Part shown: piece after piece, positions 47,548-56,913 of the stretch
How the letters are laid out: the number at the start of each line of letters is the position of its first letter
Numbering within the stretch: the first letter of the stretch is position 1
Assembly: GCF_002101965.1 (NCBI RefSeq)
Contig: NZ_LQQA01000034.1
Location: 62,001-126,000, forward strand
Direction of reading: 5' to 3'
From: Mycolicibacterium wolinskyi
Lineage (GTDB): Bacteria > Actinomycetota > Actinomycetes > Mycobacteriales > Mycobacteriaceae
Length of the DNA: 64,000 nucleotides
Notes under the pieces: generated by a model
Databases searched by the model: none
What the model saw: only the letters and a program-made list of their open reading frames with translations
What the model was told of the DNA's origin: nothing
Translations under genes and position numbers: made by a program

Positions 47548-47968
47548 AACCGTCGAGATCGAGGCCCCGGCCGAGAAGATCATGTCGATCGTCGCCGACT
47601 TCGAGGCCTATCCGCAGTGGAACCCCGAGATCAAGGGCTGCTGGATCCTGGCCCGCTACGACGACGGCAGGCCCAGCCAGCTCCGGTTGGACGTCGAGAT
47701 CCAGGGCCAGTCGGGCGTCTTCATCACCGCGGTGTACTACCCGGGCGAGAACCAGATCTTCACGATGCTGCAGCAGGGCGACCACTTCAAAAAGCAGGAA
47801 CAGAAGTTCTCGGTGGTTCCCATCGGCGCCACGTCCCTGCTGACGGTCGACCTGGAGGTCGAGACCAAGCTCGCGATTCCCGGACCGATGGTGAAAAAGG
47901 CCATCGGCGACACCCTGGACCATCTGGCCAACAGCCTGATCGCCCGGGTTCAGCAGTTGGCCGGCTGA
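47531..47968 (+). CDS. SRPBCC (START-like) protein, Rv0164/TB18.5 orthologue
   Basis: 145 residues. KTVEIEAPAEKIMSIVADFE, then YPQWNPEIKG and ILARYDDGRPSQLRLDVEIQG closely match my recollection of TB18.5. The fold is a ligand-binding beta-sheet cup of the polyketide-cyclase/START type with unknown ligand. It overlaps the thioesterase gene by 17 bp, indicating co-translation, and converges on the GntR gene 7 bp later. Confidence 0.87.
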   Translation: MPLVSKTVEIEAPAEKIMSIVADFEAYPQWNPEIKGCWILARYDDGRPSQLRLDVEIQGQSGVFITAVYYPGENQIFTMLQQGDHFKKQEQKFSVVPIGATSLLTVDLEVETKLAIPGPMVKKAIGDTLDHLANSLIARVQQLAG

Positions 47969-47975
47969 CGCGCCC

Positions 47976-48644
47976 CTAGTCCCACATCCCGATCTCGTCG
48001 AGACGTGCGATCAACCGCTGGGCGCCGTCGGTGAACTGCCCGCCGTTGAGTTCGACGGCCGTGCGGGTGTCGCGCCTGCGCAGCGCGTCGATCAGCCGCC
48101 GGTGGCTCTCGACGGCCTCGTGTCCCCACCGGGGATCGGTCGAATAGATGAGCGCGGGCAGGTAACGCGCGACGTGCAGTAGGAACCACGCCAGTTTGAT
48201 GCGGCCGCTCGCGCGGTTGAACGCGCGGTGGAAGGCGAACTCCGCGGCCGAGATCTCCTCGGGATCGTGCCGGTCGACCGCGGCCGCGAGTTCGGCGTTG
48301 AGCCGTTCGAGTTCGTCGATCTCGGCGTCGGTGATGCGCTCGGTGGTCGTCGCGGCCAACTCGCGCGCAATTGTCGCCTGCAGCCAGAAGATGTCTTCGA
48401 CGTCGGTGCGGCTGAGCGGTACGACGACGTGGCCGCGGTGCGGCTCGAGCTGCACCATGCCCTCGCCGCGCAACGTCCGCAGCGCCTCCCGCACCGGGGT
48501 GATGCTGACCCCGAGCGCGGCGGCCGTCTCGTCGAGCCGGATGAAGGTGCCCGGCCGCAGCACGCCGGTCATGATCTCGGCCCGCAGATGCGCGGCCACC
48601 TCGTCGGAGAGCTGCTCACGGCGCACTCCGCGGCGGCGTTGCAC
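47976..48644 (-). CDS. mce1R: GntR/FadR-type regulator, Mce1R (Rv0165c)-like
   Basis: 222 residues starting at GTG 48644. It has the winged helix (GVSITPVREALRTLRGEG) and FCD domain (AEFAFHRAFNRASGRIKLAW). In M. tuberculosis Mce1R lies divergent to fadD5-yrbE1A and represses the mce1 operon. Here the expected intergenic promoter and the first genes of that operon are missing: only 11 bp separate this start from the mce1B remnant. Its own promoter and perhaps a few N-terminal codons may therefore have been lost. Assignment rests on family and synteny. Confidence 0.8.
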   Translation of the reverse strand: MQRRRGVRREQLSDEVAAHLRAEIMTGVLRPGTFIRLDETAAALGVSITPVREALRTLRGEGMVQLEPHRGHVVVPLSRTDVEDIFWLQATIARELAATTTERITDAEIDELERLNAELAAAVDRHDPEEISAAEFAFHRAFNRASGRIKLAWFLLHVARYLPALIYSTDPRWGHEAVESHRRLIDALRRRDTRTAVELNGGQFTDGAQRLIARLDEIGMWD

Positions 48645-48655
48645 GGCTGTTCTGA

Positions 48656-49426
48656 CACCTGTTCGACCAGACCACTGCCGCGATTCGCTACCAGGACCTG
48701 ATCGGCAACCGCTACCTGGAACTTAAGCGCGGTGAGAGCAACAAGATCATCCCGCCGGGCAGCACGATTCCGCTCGAGCGCACCGAGCCCGCACTGGATC
48801 TCGACGCCCTCGTCGGTGGATTCCGGCCGCTGTTCCGGTCGCTGGATCCCGAGAAGGTCAACACGATCGCCAAGTCGATCATCACGATCTTCCAGGGCCA
48901 GGGCGGCACCATCAACGACATCCTGGACCAGACGGCCCAGCTGACCGAGTCCATCGCCGAGCGTGACCAGGCGATCGGCGAGGTCATCAAGAACCTCAAC
49001 ACGGTGCTCGACACGACGGTCAAGCACCAGAAGCAATTCGACGAGACCCTGGTGAACTTCGAAACGCTGATCACCGGCCTGAAGGACCGGGCCGACCCGA
49101 TCGGCGCTTCGGTGGCCAACATCAGCAACGCGGCGGGCTCGCTGGCCGATCTGCTGTCGGACAACCGGCCGTTGCTCAAGGACACCGTGGGCTACCTCGA
49201 CGTCATCCAGAAGCCGCTGGTCGACCAGCGGCAGGAGGTCAACGACATCCTGGTGCAGATTCCCGCGGCGTTGAAGATCATCGGTCGTGCCGGTGGAATC
49301 TACGGTGACTTCTTCAATTTCTACGCCTGTGACCTGACGTTGAAGCTCAACGGGTTGCAGCCGGGCGGTCCGGTCCGAACCGTCAGGGTCACGTCGCAGC
49401 CGTCGGGTAGGTGCACGCCGAAATGA
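48656..49426 (+). pseudogene. mce1B: 5'-truncated mce1B (Mce-family protein MceB remnant)
   Basis: The frame is open from 48656 (preceded by an in-frame TGA at 48653) to the stop at 49426: about 256 codons. It begins HLFDQTTAAIRYQDLIGNRY and runs through LDLDALVGGFRPLFRSLDPE, the coiled-coil mid-region and a C-terminal FNFYACDLTLKLNGLQPGGP, all diagnostic of the second Mce protein. Complete MceB proteins have about 340 residues; the membrane anchor and first strands of the MCE domain (about 85-90 residues) are gone. No start codon with a ribosome site is present near the break. An internal start, for example 49004, would give only the helical tail. The gene ends in an ATGA overlap with mce1C. 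Confidence 0.85.
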
Positions 49427-50997
49427 GGACACTTCAGGGTTCCGACCGGTTCCGTAAGGGCCTGATGGGCGTCGTGATCGTCGCGCTCATCATCGGCGTC
49501 GGCTCGACGCTGACCAGCGTGCCGATGCTGTTCGCGGTGCCGACCTACTACGGGCAGTTCGCCGACACCGGCGGGCTGAACATCGGTGACAAGGTGCGCA
49601 TCGCCGGTATGGACGTCGGCACCGTGCGGAGCATGGACATCAACGGCGACAAGGTCGAGATCGGCTTTACGCTGGGCGGCCGCACGATCGGCACCGACAG
49701 CCGCGCCGCGATCCGTACCGATACGATCCTGGGCCGCAAGAACATCGAGATCCAGCCGCGTGGCGACGAGACGCTGAAGCCGCGCGGCATGCTGCCGCTG
49801 GGGCAGACGACGACGCCGTACCAGATCTACGACGCGTTCCTCGACGTCACGCGCGCCTCGCAGGGCTGGGACACCCAGTCGGTCAAGCAGTCGCTGAATG
49901 TGTTGTCCGAGACCGTCGATCAGACCTCGCCGCACCTGAGTGCCGCACTGGACGGGGTCGCAAAGTTCTCCGAGACCATCGGCAAGCGCGATGACGACGT
50001 CAAGAAGCTGCTGGCCAACGCGAACAAGATCGCCACGGTGCTCGGCGACCGCAGCACGCAGGTCAACCAGCTGCTGGTGAACGCGCAGACCCTACTTGCG
50101 GCGGTCAACGAACGCGGTCAGGCCGTGAGCATGCTCCTCGAGCGTGTGTCGTCTGTGTCGAATCAGGTTGAGGGCCTCATCAATGACAACCCGAACCTGA
50201 ACCACGTTTTGGAGCAGTTGCGCACCGTCAGCGACATCCTCGTCGAACGTAAACAGGATCTGGCCGACACCCTGACGATCGCGGGCAAGTTCATCACCTC
50301 GCTGGCCGAGGCGCTCGCGTCCGGTCCGTACTTCAAGGTCATGCTGGTGAACCTGATCCCGCCGACGATCCTGCAGCCGTTCGTCGACGCGGCGTTCAAG
50401 AAGCGTGGCATCGACCCGGAAGAGTTCTGGCGCAACGCGGGCCTGCCGGCCTTCCGCTTCCCGGATCCGAACGGCGAGCGCTTCGAGAACGGTGCGCCGC
50501 CCGCGGCCCCGACGCCGCTGGAAGGCACCCCTGAGCATCCGGGTCCCGCGGTGCCGCCGGGATCGCCGTGCTCGTATACGCCACCGGCAGACGGCATTCC
50601 GTCTCCGGGCAACCCGCTGCCGTGTGCCCATCTGACGCAGGGTCCGTACGGGCCGGTGCCGGGTGGCTACGGTCCGCCCGATGTCGCCACGTCGGCACCG
50701 AATCCGGGTGGGATCGCGCATTCGCCCGGTGTGCCGAGCGCTGCCATCCCCGGGCAGATGCCTCCGGACCAGCCGGGTGCACCTGTCGAGCTGGCCCCCG
50801 GTCCGCCGGGAGCCCGCACGGTTCCGGTGAGCCCGCAGCCCGGGCCGCCCGACTTCACTCCGGGTATCGCACCGCCGCCCCCGGCGATCGTCGGTCCGCC
50901 GCCACCACCAGGACCCGGCCAGCAATTGCCGCCTGCGGGTACGCCACCGCTTCCCGGCAATCCGCCGTTCCTGCCGCCAGGGTCGCAAGAGGGTTAG
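49423..50997 (+). CDS. mce1C: Mce1C, Mce-family lipid-transport protein
   Basis: 524 residues from ATG 49423, which overlaps the mce1B stop as ATGA; a GTG four codons upstream is unlikely. An N-terminal membrane helix (GLMGVVIVALIIGVG) precedes the MCE domain (YYGQFADTGGLNIGDKVRIA) and a long helical part. The last ~150 residues are Pro/Gly-rich. Mce1A-F form a hetero-hexameric tube that brings fatty acids across the envelope to the YrbE1AB permease. This gene is intact, but its partners Mce1A, Mce1B and YrbE1AB are lost or truncated here. Confidence 0.9.
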   Translation: MRTLQGSDRFRKGLMGVVIVALIIGVGSTLTSVPMLFAVPTYYGQFADTGGLNIGDKVRIAGMDVGTVRSMDINGDKVEIGFTLGGRTIGTDSRAAIRTDTILGRKNIEIQPRGDETLKPRGMLPLGQTTTPYQIYDAFLDVTRASQGWDTQSVKQSLNVLSETVDQTSPHLSAALDGVAKFSETIGKRDDDVKKLLANANKIATVLGDRSTQVNQLLVNAQTLLAAVNERGQAVSMLLERVSSVSNQVEGLINDNPNLNHVLEQLRTVSDILVERKQDLADTLTIAGKFITSLAEALASGPYFKVMLVNLIPPTILQPFVDAAFKKRGIDPEEFWRNAGLPAFRFPDPNGERFENGAPPAAPTPLEGTPEHPGPAVPPGSPCSYTPPADGIPSPGNPLPCAHLTQGPYGPVPGGYGPPDVATSAPNPGGIAHSPGVPSAAIPGQMPPDQPGAPVELAPGPPGARTVPVSPQPGPPDFTPGIAPPPPAIVGPPPPPGPGQQLPPAGTPPLPGNPPFLPPGSQEG

Positions 50998-51006
50998 GCG
51001 AACGTC

Positions 51007-52644
51007 ATGTCAACGATCTTCAACATCCGAAACATCAAGTTGCCCAGCGTTTCCCGGGCAGCTGTGATCGTCGGCGCGCTTCTGGTGGCCGCGGCGTTGG
51101 TGGCGGGGTTCCTCGGTATCAACCTGTACAAGCGACTGACCACGACCACGGTCACCGCGTACTTCCCCGAGGTGCTCGCGCTCTATCCCGGCGACAAGGT
51201 GCTCATCATGGGCGTCAAGGTCGGCGCGATCGATTCGATCGAGACCGCAGGCGACAAGATGAAAGTGGTCTTCCACTTCAACAACAAGTACAAGGTGCCC
51301 GCGGACGCGACGGCTTCGGTGCTCAACCCGAGCCTGGTGGCCTCGCGCGTCATCCAGATGTCGCCGCCCTACACCGGCGGACCGGTGATGGAGGACGGCG
51401 CGGTCATCCCGATCGAACGCACCCAGATCCCCATCGAGTACGACGAACTGCGCAACCAGGTCACGCGCCTGCTCGCCGACCTGGGTCCGACGCCCGAACA
51501 ACCCAAGGGCCCGTTCGGCGACATCATCGAATCGTTCGCGGACGGGTTCGCGGGCAAGGGCGATCAGGTCAACCGGACGCTCAACGGCCTGTCCGAGGCG
51601 TTGACGACGCTCAACGAGGGCCGCGGCGACTTCTTCGCGGTGGTCAAGAGCCTGGCGTTGTTCGTCAATGCGCTGCACCGAAGCGATCAGCAGTTCGTGG
51701 CGCTCAACAACGATCTGGCGCAGTTCACGAATTCGTTCACCAACACCGATCAGGAGTTGGCGACGGCGCTGCAAGATCTGGAGCGGGTCCTCAAGACCAC
51801 ACGTGAGTTCCTGGACGAGAACGGTGGAGTGCTCACGCACGACATCAACAACCTCGAGCAGGCGACCACGGCGATCCTGCAGCCGGAACCGCGCAACGGC
51901 CTGGAAACCGGTCTGCACGCCTATCCGAACCTGGCCGCCAACGTCGTCAACATCGTGGCGCCCAACCAGGGCGGCATCGTGGGCCTTCCCGTTCTGCCCG
52001 GCCTGACCAACTTCTCGAACCCGCTGCAGTTCATCTGCAGCTCGATCCAGGCCGGAAGCCGGTTGGGCTACCAGGATTCCGCGGAGCTGTGCGCGCAGTA
52101 CCTGGCCCCGATCCTCGATGCGATCAAGTTCAACTACCTGCCGTTCGGCCAGAACCTGGCCAGCACGGCGATGACGCTGCCCAAGCAGATCGCGTACTCC
52201 GAGAAGCGGCTGCAGCCGCCGCCGGGATACAAGGACACCACCGTTCCGGGTATCTGGTCGCGCGACACGTTGTTCTCGCACGGCAACCACGAGCCGGGCT
52301 GGATCGTGGCGCCGGGCATGCAGGGTGTCCAGGTGCAGCCGTTCACCCAGAACATGCTGACCCCGGAGTCGCTGGCCGAGCTGATGGGTGGCCCGGACAT
52401 CGTGCCGCCGCCTGCCCCGCCGGCGTTCGGCGTGCCGCCGGGCGGCAACCTGCCCGGTCCGCCGAATGCGTACGACGAGCGAAATCCGTTGCCGCCGCCG
52501 TGGTATCCGCAGCCCGGCCCGCCGCCGGCCCCGGCTCCCGGAGTTATCCCGGGTGATCCGTTGTCCGCGCCCGCGGCCCCGGCCGCACCCGCTGCCCCGG
52601 CACCGGCCGGCCCGCCGCTGCCCGCCGAAGCAGGAGCCCCGTGA
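51007..52644 (+). CDS. mce1D: Mce1D, Mce-family lipid-transport protein
   Basis: 545 residues. N-terminal membrane anchor (AAVIVGALLVAAALVAGFLG), MCE domain (VTAYFPEVLALYPGDKVLIM), long coiled-coil region and a Pro/Ala-rich C-terminus (about residues 460-545). It follows mce1C by 9 bp and runs into mce1E with overlapping stop and start. The frame is intact with no sign of decay. Confidence 0.9.
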   Translation: MSTIFNIRNIKLPSVSRAAVIVGALLVAAALVAGFLGINLYKRLTTTTVTAYFPEVLALYPGDKVLIMGVKVGAIDSIETAGDKMKVVFHFNNKYKVPADATASVLNPSLVASRVIQMSPPYTGGPVMEDGAVIPIERTQIPIEYDELRNQVTRLLADLGPTPEQPKGPFGDIIESFADGFAGKGDQVNRTLNGLSEALTTLNEGRGDFFAVVKSLALFVNALHRSDQQFVALNNDLAQFTNSFTNTDQELATALQDLERVLKTTREFLDENGGVLTHDINNLEQATTAILQPEPRNGLETGLHAYPNLAANVVNIVAPNQGGIVGLPVLPGLTNFSNPLQFICSSIQAGSRLGYQDSAELCAQYLAPILDAIKFNYLPFGQNLASTAMTLPKQIAYSEKRLQPPPGYKDTTVPGIWSRDTLFSHGNHEPGWIVAPGMQGVQVQPFTQNMLTPESLAELMGGPDIVPPPAPPAFGVPPGGNLPGPPNAYDERNPLPPPWYPQPGPPPAPAPGVIPGDPLSAPAAPAAPAAPAPAGPPLPAEAGAP

Positions 52645-53795
52645 TGAAGATTCGAAAGGTGAGTCGCATCGGCCGCCGCATCGCGGTGCTCGCCGCGGCG
52701 GCGCTCGTGCTGACCTCGTGCGGTCAGTGGCGCGGCGTGGCCAACGTGCCGCTGCCGGGCGGGCCCGGCACCGAGTCGGGGTCGACGACGCTGTATGTGC
52801 AGATGCCGGAAACGTTGGCCCTCAACGCCAACAGCCGGGTCCGGGTGCGCGACGTCTTTGTGGGCCGGGTTCGCAAGATCGAGCTCATCAACTGGGTGCC
52901 CACGCTGACGATCGATCTTCAGCCGGGCATCGAGCTGCCCAAGAACACGCTGGCCAAGATCGGTCAGACCAGCCTTCTGGGTTCGCAGCACGTCGAGCTC
53001 AATCCGCCCGAGGACCCGTCGCGGGAGATGCTCAAGAGCGGCGACACCATTCCGCTTGCCCAGTCGTCGGCCTACCCGACCATCGAGCGGACGCTGGCGG
53101 GTATCTCCGGCATCCTGACCGGTGGCGGCATCCCGAACATCGAGGTCATCCAGACCGAGGTGTTCAACATCCTCAACGGCCGTGCCGATCAGGTTCGCGA
53201 ATTCCTCAACCGGCTCGACACGTTCACCGACGAGCTCAACCAGCAGCGCCAGGAGATCAACCGCGCGATCGACTCGACGAACCGGTTGCTGAACATCGTG
53301 TCGCAGCGCAACGACACGCTGGACCGGGTGCTGACCGAATTCCCGCCGCTGATCCAGCATTTCGCCGAGACCCGGGATCTGTTCGCCGACGCGGTGACTG
53401 CGCTGGGCCGGTTGTCGGCGGCCGCCGACGAGACGCTGTCGAACACCAACGCGAATCTGCACACCAACCTGCAGAACCTGCAACGGCCGCTCAAGCAGCT
53501 CAGCCGGGCGGCTCCGTATCTGGTGGGCGCGCTCAAGCTGCTCCTGACCGTGCCGTTCAACATCGACAACATCCCGAAAGCCATTCGTGGCGACTTCATC
53601 AACGTGTCGTTGAAGTTGGACCTCACACTGAGCTCGGTCGACAACGCGTTCCTGTCCGGAACCGGCGTCTCGGGCATGCTGCGGGCGCTGGAACAGGCCT
53701 GGGGCCGCGACCCGAACACGATGATCCCGGATGTGCGGTTCACGCCGAACCCGCACAATGCACCCGGTGGCCCGCTGGTGGAAAGGGGGGAGTGA
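52644..53795 (+). CDS. mce1E: Mce1E lipoprotein (LprK-like)
   Basis: 383 residues from ATG 52644, sharing one base with the mce1D stop (TGATG); GTG 52641 is an alternative. A lipobox LVLTSC after a basic signal sequence marks it as the lipoprotein member of the Mce set. The MCE domain begins at STTLYVQMPETLALNANSRV. A Glu-Gly ending lacks the Pro-rich extension of Mce1C/D/F. Intact. Confidence 0.9.
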   Translation: MKIRKVSRIGRRIAVLAAAALVLTSCGQWRGVANVPLPGGPGTESGSTTLYVQMPETLALNANSRVRVRDVFVGRVRKIELINWVPTLTIDLQPGIELPKNTLAKIGQTSLLGSQHVELNPPEDPSREMLKSGDTIPLAQSSAYPTIERTLAGISGILTGGGIPNIEVIQTEVFNILNGRADQVREFLNRLDTFTDELNQQRQEINRAIDSTNRLLNIVSQRNDTLDRVLTEFPPLIQHFAETRDLFADAVTALGRLSAAADETLSNTNANLHTNLQNLQRPLKQLSRAAPYLVGALKLLLTVPFNIDNIPKAIRGDFINVSLKLDLTLSSVDNAFLSGTGVSGMLRALEQAWGRDPNTMIPDVRFTPNPHNAPGGPLVERGE

Positions 53796-53798
53796 GGC

Positions 53799-55355
53799 AT
53801 GCTGCTGACCCGCTTCATCAAGATGCAGCTCGTCATCTTCCTGACGCTGACGCTGGTCGCGCTGGTGGTGCTGGCGTTGTTCTACCTGCGGCTGCCCACG
53901 TGGGCCGGGATCGGGATGTACAAGCTCAACGCCGAGCTTCCGAACTCGGCCGGCTTGTACGAGACGGCCAACGTGACCTACCGCGGCACGACCATCGGCA
54001 AGGTCACGTCGGTGGAGCCCACCGAGCGGGGCGCCCGGGTCGAGATGGAGATCTACGACCAGTACAAGATCCCGGTCGACGCGAGCGCCAACGTGCACTC
54101 GGTGTCGGCGGTCGGTGAGCAGTTCATCGACCTGATCTCCGAGGGCGACCCCAAGCAGTACTTCAGCGAGGGGCAGACCATCACGAAGGGCACCGTGCCC
54201 GCCGAGGTCGGCCCGGCGCTCGACGCCGCCGAACACGGCCTCGCGGTGCTGCCCAAGGAGAAGATCGGCACGCTGCTCGACGAGGCGTCCAAGGCCTTCG
54301 GCGGTCTCGGCCCGTCGCTGCAACGCCTCGTCGACTCGACGCAGGCCATCGCGGGCGACTTCAAGCAGAACATCGATCCGGTCAACGACATCATCGAGAA
54401 CTCCGGGCCGATCATCGACAGTCAGGTGAACTCGGGCGACGCGATCTCGCAGTGGGCGGCGAACCTGAACACGCTCGCCGCACAGAGCGCGCAGAACGAC
54501 GCCGCGCTGCGCAGTGGTCTGCAGCAGGCCGCGCCGACCGCCGATCAGCTCAACGCGGTGTTCAGTGACGTACGGGAATCGCTGCCGCAGACGCTGGCGA
54601 ACCTCGAGATCGTCATCGACATGCTCAAGCGCTACAACAAGAACGTCGAGCAGGTGCTGGTGGTGCTGCCGCAGGGCGGCGCGATCGCACAGACCGCGAC
54701 GATCTTCGCGCCCGAGGGTCTGCTGCACTTCGGCCTTGGCATCAACTCGCCGCCGCCGTGCCTGACGGGCTTCCTGCCCGCCTCCGAATGGCGTTCGCCC
54801 GCAGACACTTCCACGCGTCCGTTGCCCGACGGCCTGTACTGCAAGATCCCGAAGGACGCGCCCAACGCGGTACGCGGTGCCCGCAACTATCCGTGCGCCG
54901 ACGTGCCCGGAAAGCGGGCAGCCACCCCGCGGGAGTGCCGCAGCGAGGAGCCGTACGTGCCGTTGGGTACCAACCCGTGGTACGGCGACCCGAACCAGAT
55001 CCGGAACTGCCCGGCTCCTGCCGCGCGCTGCGATCAGCCGGTCGACCCGGGCCGCGTGATCCCGGCGCCCTCGATCAACAACGGGCTCAACCCGTTGCCG
55101 GCGAGCCAGCTGCCTCCTCCCGAGGTGGCTTCCGGACCGACGAGCGATCCGCTCACCGCGCCCCGTGGCGGCAGTGTCACTTGCAGTGGACAACAACCCA
55201 ACCCCTGCATCTACACTCCGGGAGCAGGCTCGACCGCTACCTATAGCCCATCCAGCGGTGAGGTGGTCGGTCCCGGCGGTGTGAAGTACTCCGTCACCAA
55301 CTCGAATAACCCAGGAGATGACGGATGGAAGGAGATGCTGGCGCCAGCCAGCTGA
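53799..55355 (+). CDS. mce1F: Mce1F, Mce-family lipid-transport protein
   Basis: 518 residues. N-terminal membrane helix (LVIFLTLTLVALVVLALFY), MCE domain (YKLNAELPNSAGLYETANVT), helical needle region, then a Cys/Pro-rich C-terminal tail with several cysteines (CNNG-free, for example CLTGFLPASEW and CAPA-like spacing) that may form disulfides outside the membrane. It starts 3 bp after mce1E and its last 31 bp overlap the first Mas gene. Intact. Confidence 0.9.
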   Translation: MLLTRFIKMQLVIFLTLTLVALVVLALFYLRLPTWAGIGMYKLNAELPNSAGLYETANVTYRGTTIGKVTSVEPTERGARVEMEIYDQYKIPVDASANVHSVSAVGEQFIDLISEGDPKQYFSEGQTITKGTVPAEVGPALDAAEHGLAVLPKEKIGTLLDEASKAFGGLGPSLQRLVDSTQAIAGDFKQNIDPVNDIIENSGPIIDSQVNSGDAISQWAANLNTLAAQSAQNDAALRSGLQQAAPTADQLNAVFSDVRESLPQTLANLEIVIDMLKRYNKNVEQVLVVLPQGGAIAQTATIFAPEGLLHFGLGINSPPPCLTGFLPASEWRSPADTSTRPLPDGLYCKIPKDAPNAVRGARNYPCADVPGKRAATPRECRSEEPYVPLGTNPWYGDPNQIRNCPAPAARCDQPVDPGRVIPAPSINNGLNPLPASQLPPPEVASGPTSDPLTAPRGGSVTCSGQQPNPCIYTPGAGSTATYSPSSGEVVGPGGVKYSVTNSNNPGDDGWKEMLAPAS

Positions 55356-55948
55356 ACCTCACCGATCAGCAGGAACCGGAGCACACCGAACCTCAAGCCG
55401 AGGAGACCGCAGAGGACACCACCGAGGCCGTCGATGAGCGCCGGCCGTCCCGGCTCGGTCGGGGCTGGATGTCGGCCATCTGCGCGGGGCTGGTCGTCCT
55501 GGCCGCCGCCGCAGGTGTCGGTGGCTACCTCGCGCTGCGCGCGCATTCGGCCAGTGAGCAGATCGCGCGTGACGAGGCCGCGGCCCTGCAGGCGGCCAAG
55601 GACTGTGTGACGGCGACTCAGGCGCCGGACACCCAGGCCATGATCGAGGCCCAGACCAAGATCATCGAATGTGCGACCGGTGACTTCGAGACGCAGGCCG
55701 GCCTGTACAGCGGGATGTTGCTCGACGCCTATCAGGCGGCCAACGTCCAGGTGAAGGTGTCGGATCTGCGGGCCGCTGTGGAGAAGCACAACGACGACGG
55801 GTCGATGGACCTGCTCGTCGCGGTGCGCGTGCTGGTGACCAACACCGAGAAGTCGGATGAGGAACAGGGCTATCGGCTGCGGGTGAAGATGGCGCGCGCC
55901 GAGGACGGCAACTACAAGGTCGCGAGACTGGATCAGGTCACGTCGTGA
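55325..55948 (+). CDS. Mce-associated membrane protein 1 (Rv0175-like)
   Basis: 207 residues. An acidic cytoplasmic N-terminus is followed by one membrane helix (SAICAGLVVLAAAAGVGGY) and an extracytoplasmic NTF2-like Mas domain ending in YRLRVKMARAEDGNYKVARL. Mas proteins are thought to stabilise Mce complexes. It overlaps mce1F by 31 bp and the RDD-domain gene by 4 bp. Confidence 0.85.
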   Translation: MEGDAGASQLNLTDQQEPEHTEPQAEETAEDTTEAVDERRPSRLGRGWMSAICAGLVVLAAAAGVGGYLALRAHSASEQIARDEAAALQAAKDCVTATQAPDTQAMIEAQTKIIECATGDFETQAGLYSGMLLDAYQAANVQVKVSDLRAAVEKHNDDGSMDLLVAVRVLVTNTEKSDEEQGYRLRVKMARAEDGNYKVARLDQVTS

Positions 55949-56913
55949 CTGCCGTGCTCGACTCCACCGACGTGGAAACCGTGAACGACACTCCGGACGT
56001 GCCGTCGGCGTCGTGGTGGTCGCGGGCCGGGGCGTTCGCGATCGACGTGGTTCCGGGATTGGCGGGGATCGCGACGCTGGCGTTGCTGGCCTTCGCGGCT
56101 CCGCTGTACGGCTGGTTGTGGTGGGGCTCCTTCGTCGCGGCCATCCTGGTGACGATCGCCGTCCTGGCCAACCGCGTGTTGTGGCCCGCGACCAAGGGCT
56201 GGTCGGTGGGCCGCGCGGTGTTCGGCATCAGGGTCGTGACGCGCGACGCCGGCAAGGCCGGTTCGGTCCGGCTGTTGCTGCGCGATGTCGCCCATCTGCT
56301 CGATACCGCCGCGGTGTTCATCGGTTGGCTGTGGCCGTTGTGGGACAAGCGCAAGCGCACGTTCGCCGATCTGCTGACCCGCACCGAAGTGCACCGCGTC
56401 GAAACCCCTGAGCACGACGCCCGTCGCCGCGCCGGCGTGCTTTTGGTGTCCGCGGCCCTCGTGTGTGTGGTCGCGGCGGGTGTGGGCTACCTGGCCGTGT
56501 ACCGCCAGGACCAGGCGGTGCGCCAAGCGCACGAGCAGATCGCCAACGACGGCCCGCGGATCGTCGAGCAGCTGCTGAGCTACGGCGTCGATTCGTTCGA
56601 CCAGGATTTCGCGCGCGCCCAGAGCCTCGCGACCGACAACTACCGCCCCCAGGTGATCGCGCAGCAGGACGCCGTCCGCAAGGCCGGCCCGACCACCAAC
56701 GAGTACTGGGCGGTGAGCAGCGCCGTGCTTTCGGCCACCAAGTCCGAAGCGTCGATGCTCTTGGCGATGCAGGGCCAGCGCGGAACCAACCCGCAGGACC
56801 TGAAGTTCATCACCGCGACCGTGCGGGCCGACTTCCGCAAAACCGGCGATGCGTGGCAGGTCGACAACCTCACGGTGCTCAAGAAGCCTCAGATGAACGG
56901 GGGCGGTCAGTGA
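55945..56913 (+). CDS. RDD-domain Mce-associated membrane protein (Rv0176-like)
   Basis: 322 residues. Residues 15-150 form an RDD domain with three membrane helices (WSRAGAFAIDVVPGLAGIA, NRVLWPATKGWSVGRAVFG). A fourth helix (LLVSAALVCVVAAGVGYLAV) leads into a C-terminal Mas/NTF2-like domain. RDD-Mas fusions are found in mce operons. GTG start in a GTGA overlap with the previous gene; its stop overlaps the next gene in the same way. Confidence 0.85.
   Translation: MTAVLDSTDVETVNDTPDVPSASWWSRAGAFAIDVVPGLAGIATLALLAFAAPLYGWLWWGSFVAAILVTIAVLANRVLWPATKGWSVGRAVFGIRVVTRDAGKAGSVRLLLRDVAHLLDTAAVFIGWLWPLWDKRKRTFADLLTRTEVHRVETPEHDARRRAGVLLVSAALVCVVAAGVGYLAVYRQDQAVRQAHEQIANDGPRIVEQLLSYGVDSFDQDFARAQSLATDNYRPQVIAQQDAVRKAGPTTNEYWAVSSAVLSATKSEASMLLAMQGQRGTNPQDLKFITATVRADFRKTGDAWQVDNLTVLKKPQMNGGGQ

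Noticed and set aside
52134..55196. A 1020-codon open frame antisense to mce1D-F
   Set aside because: High GC at third codon positions opens antisense frames; the translation is Arg/Gly/Val/Asp-rich low complexity without domains, while the sense genes have clear Mce domains.
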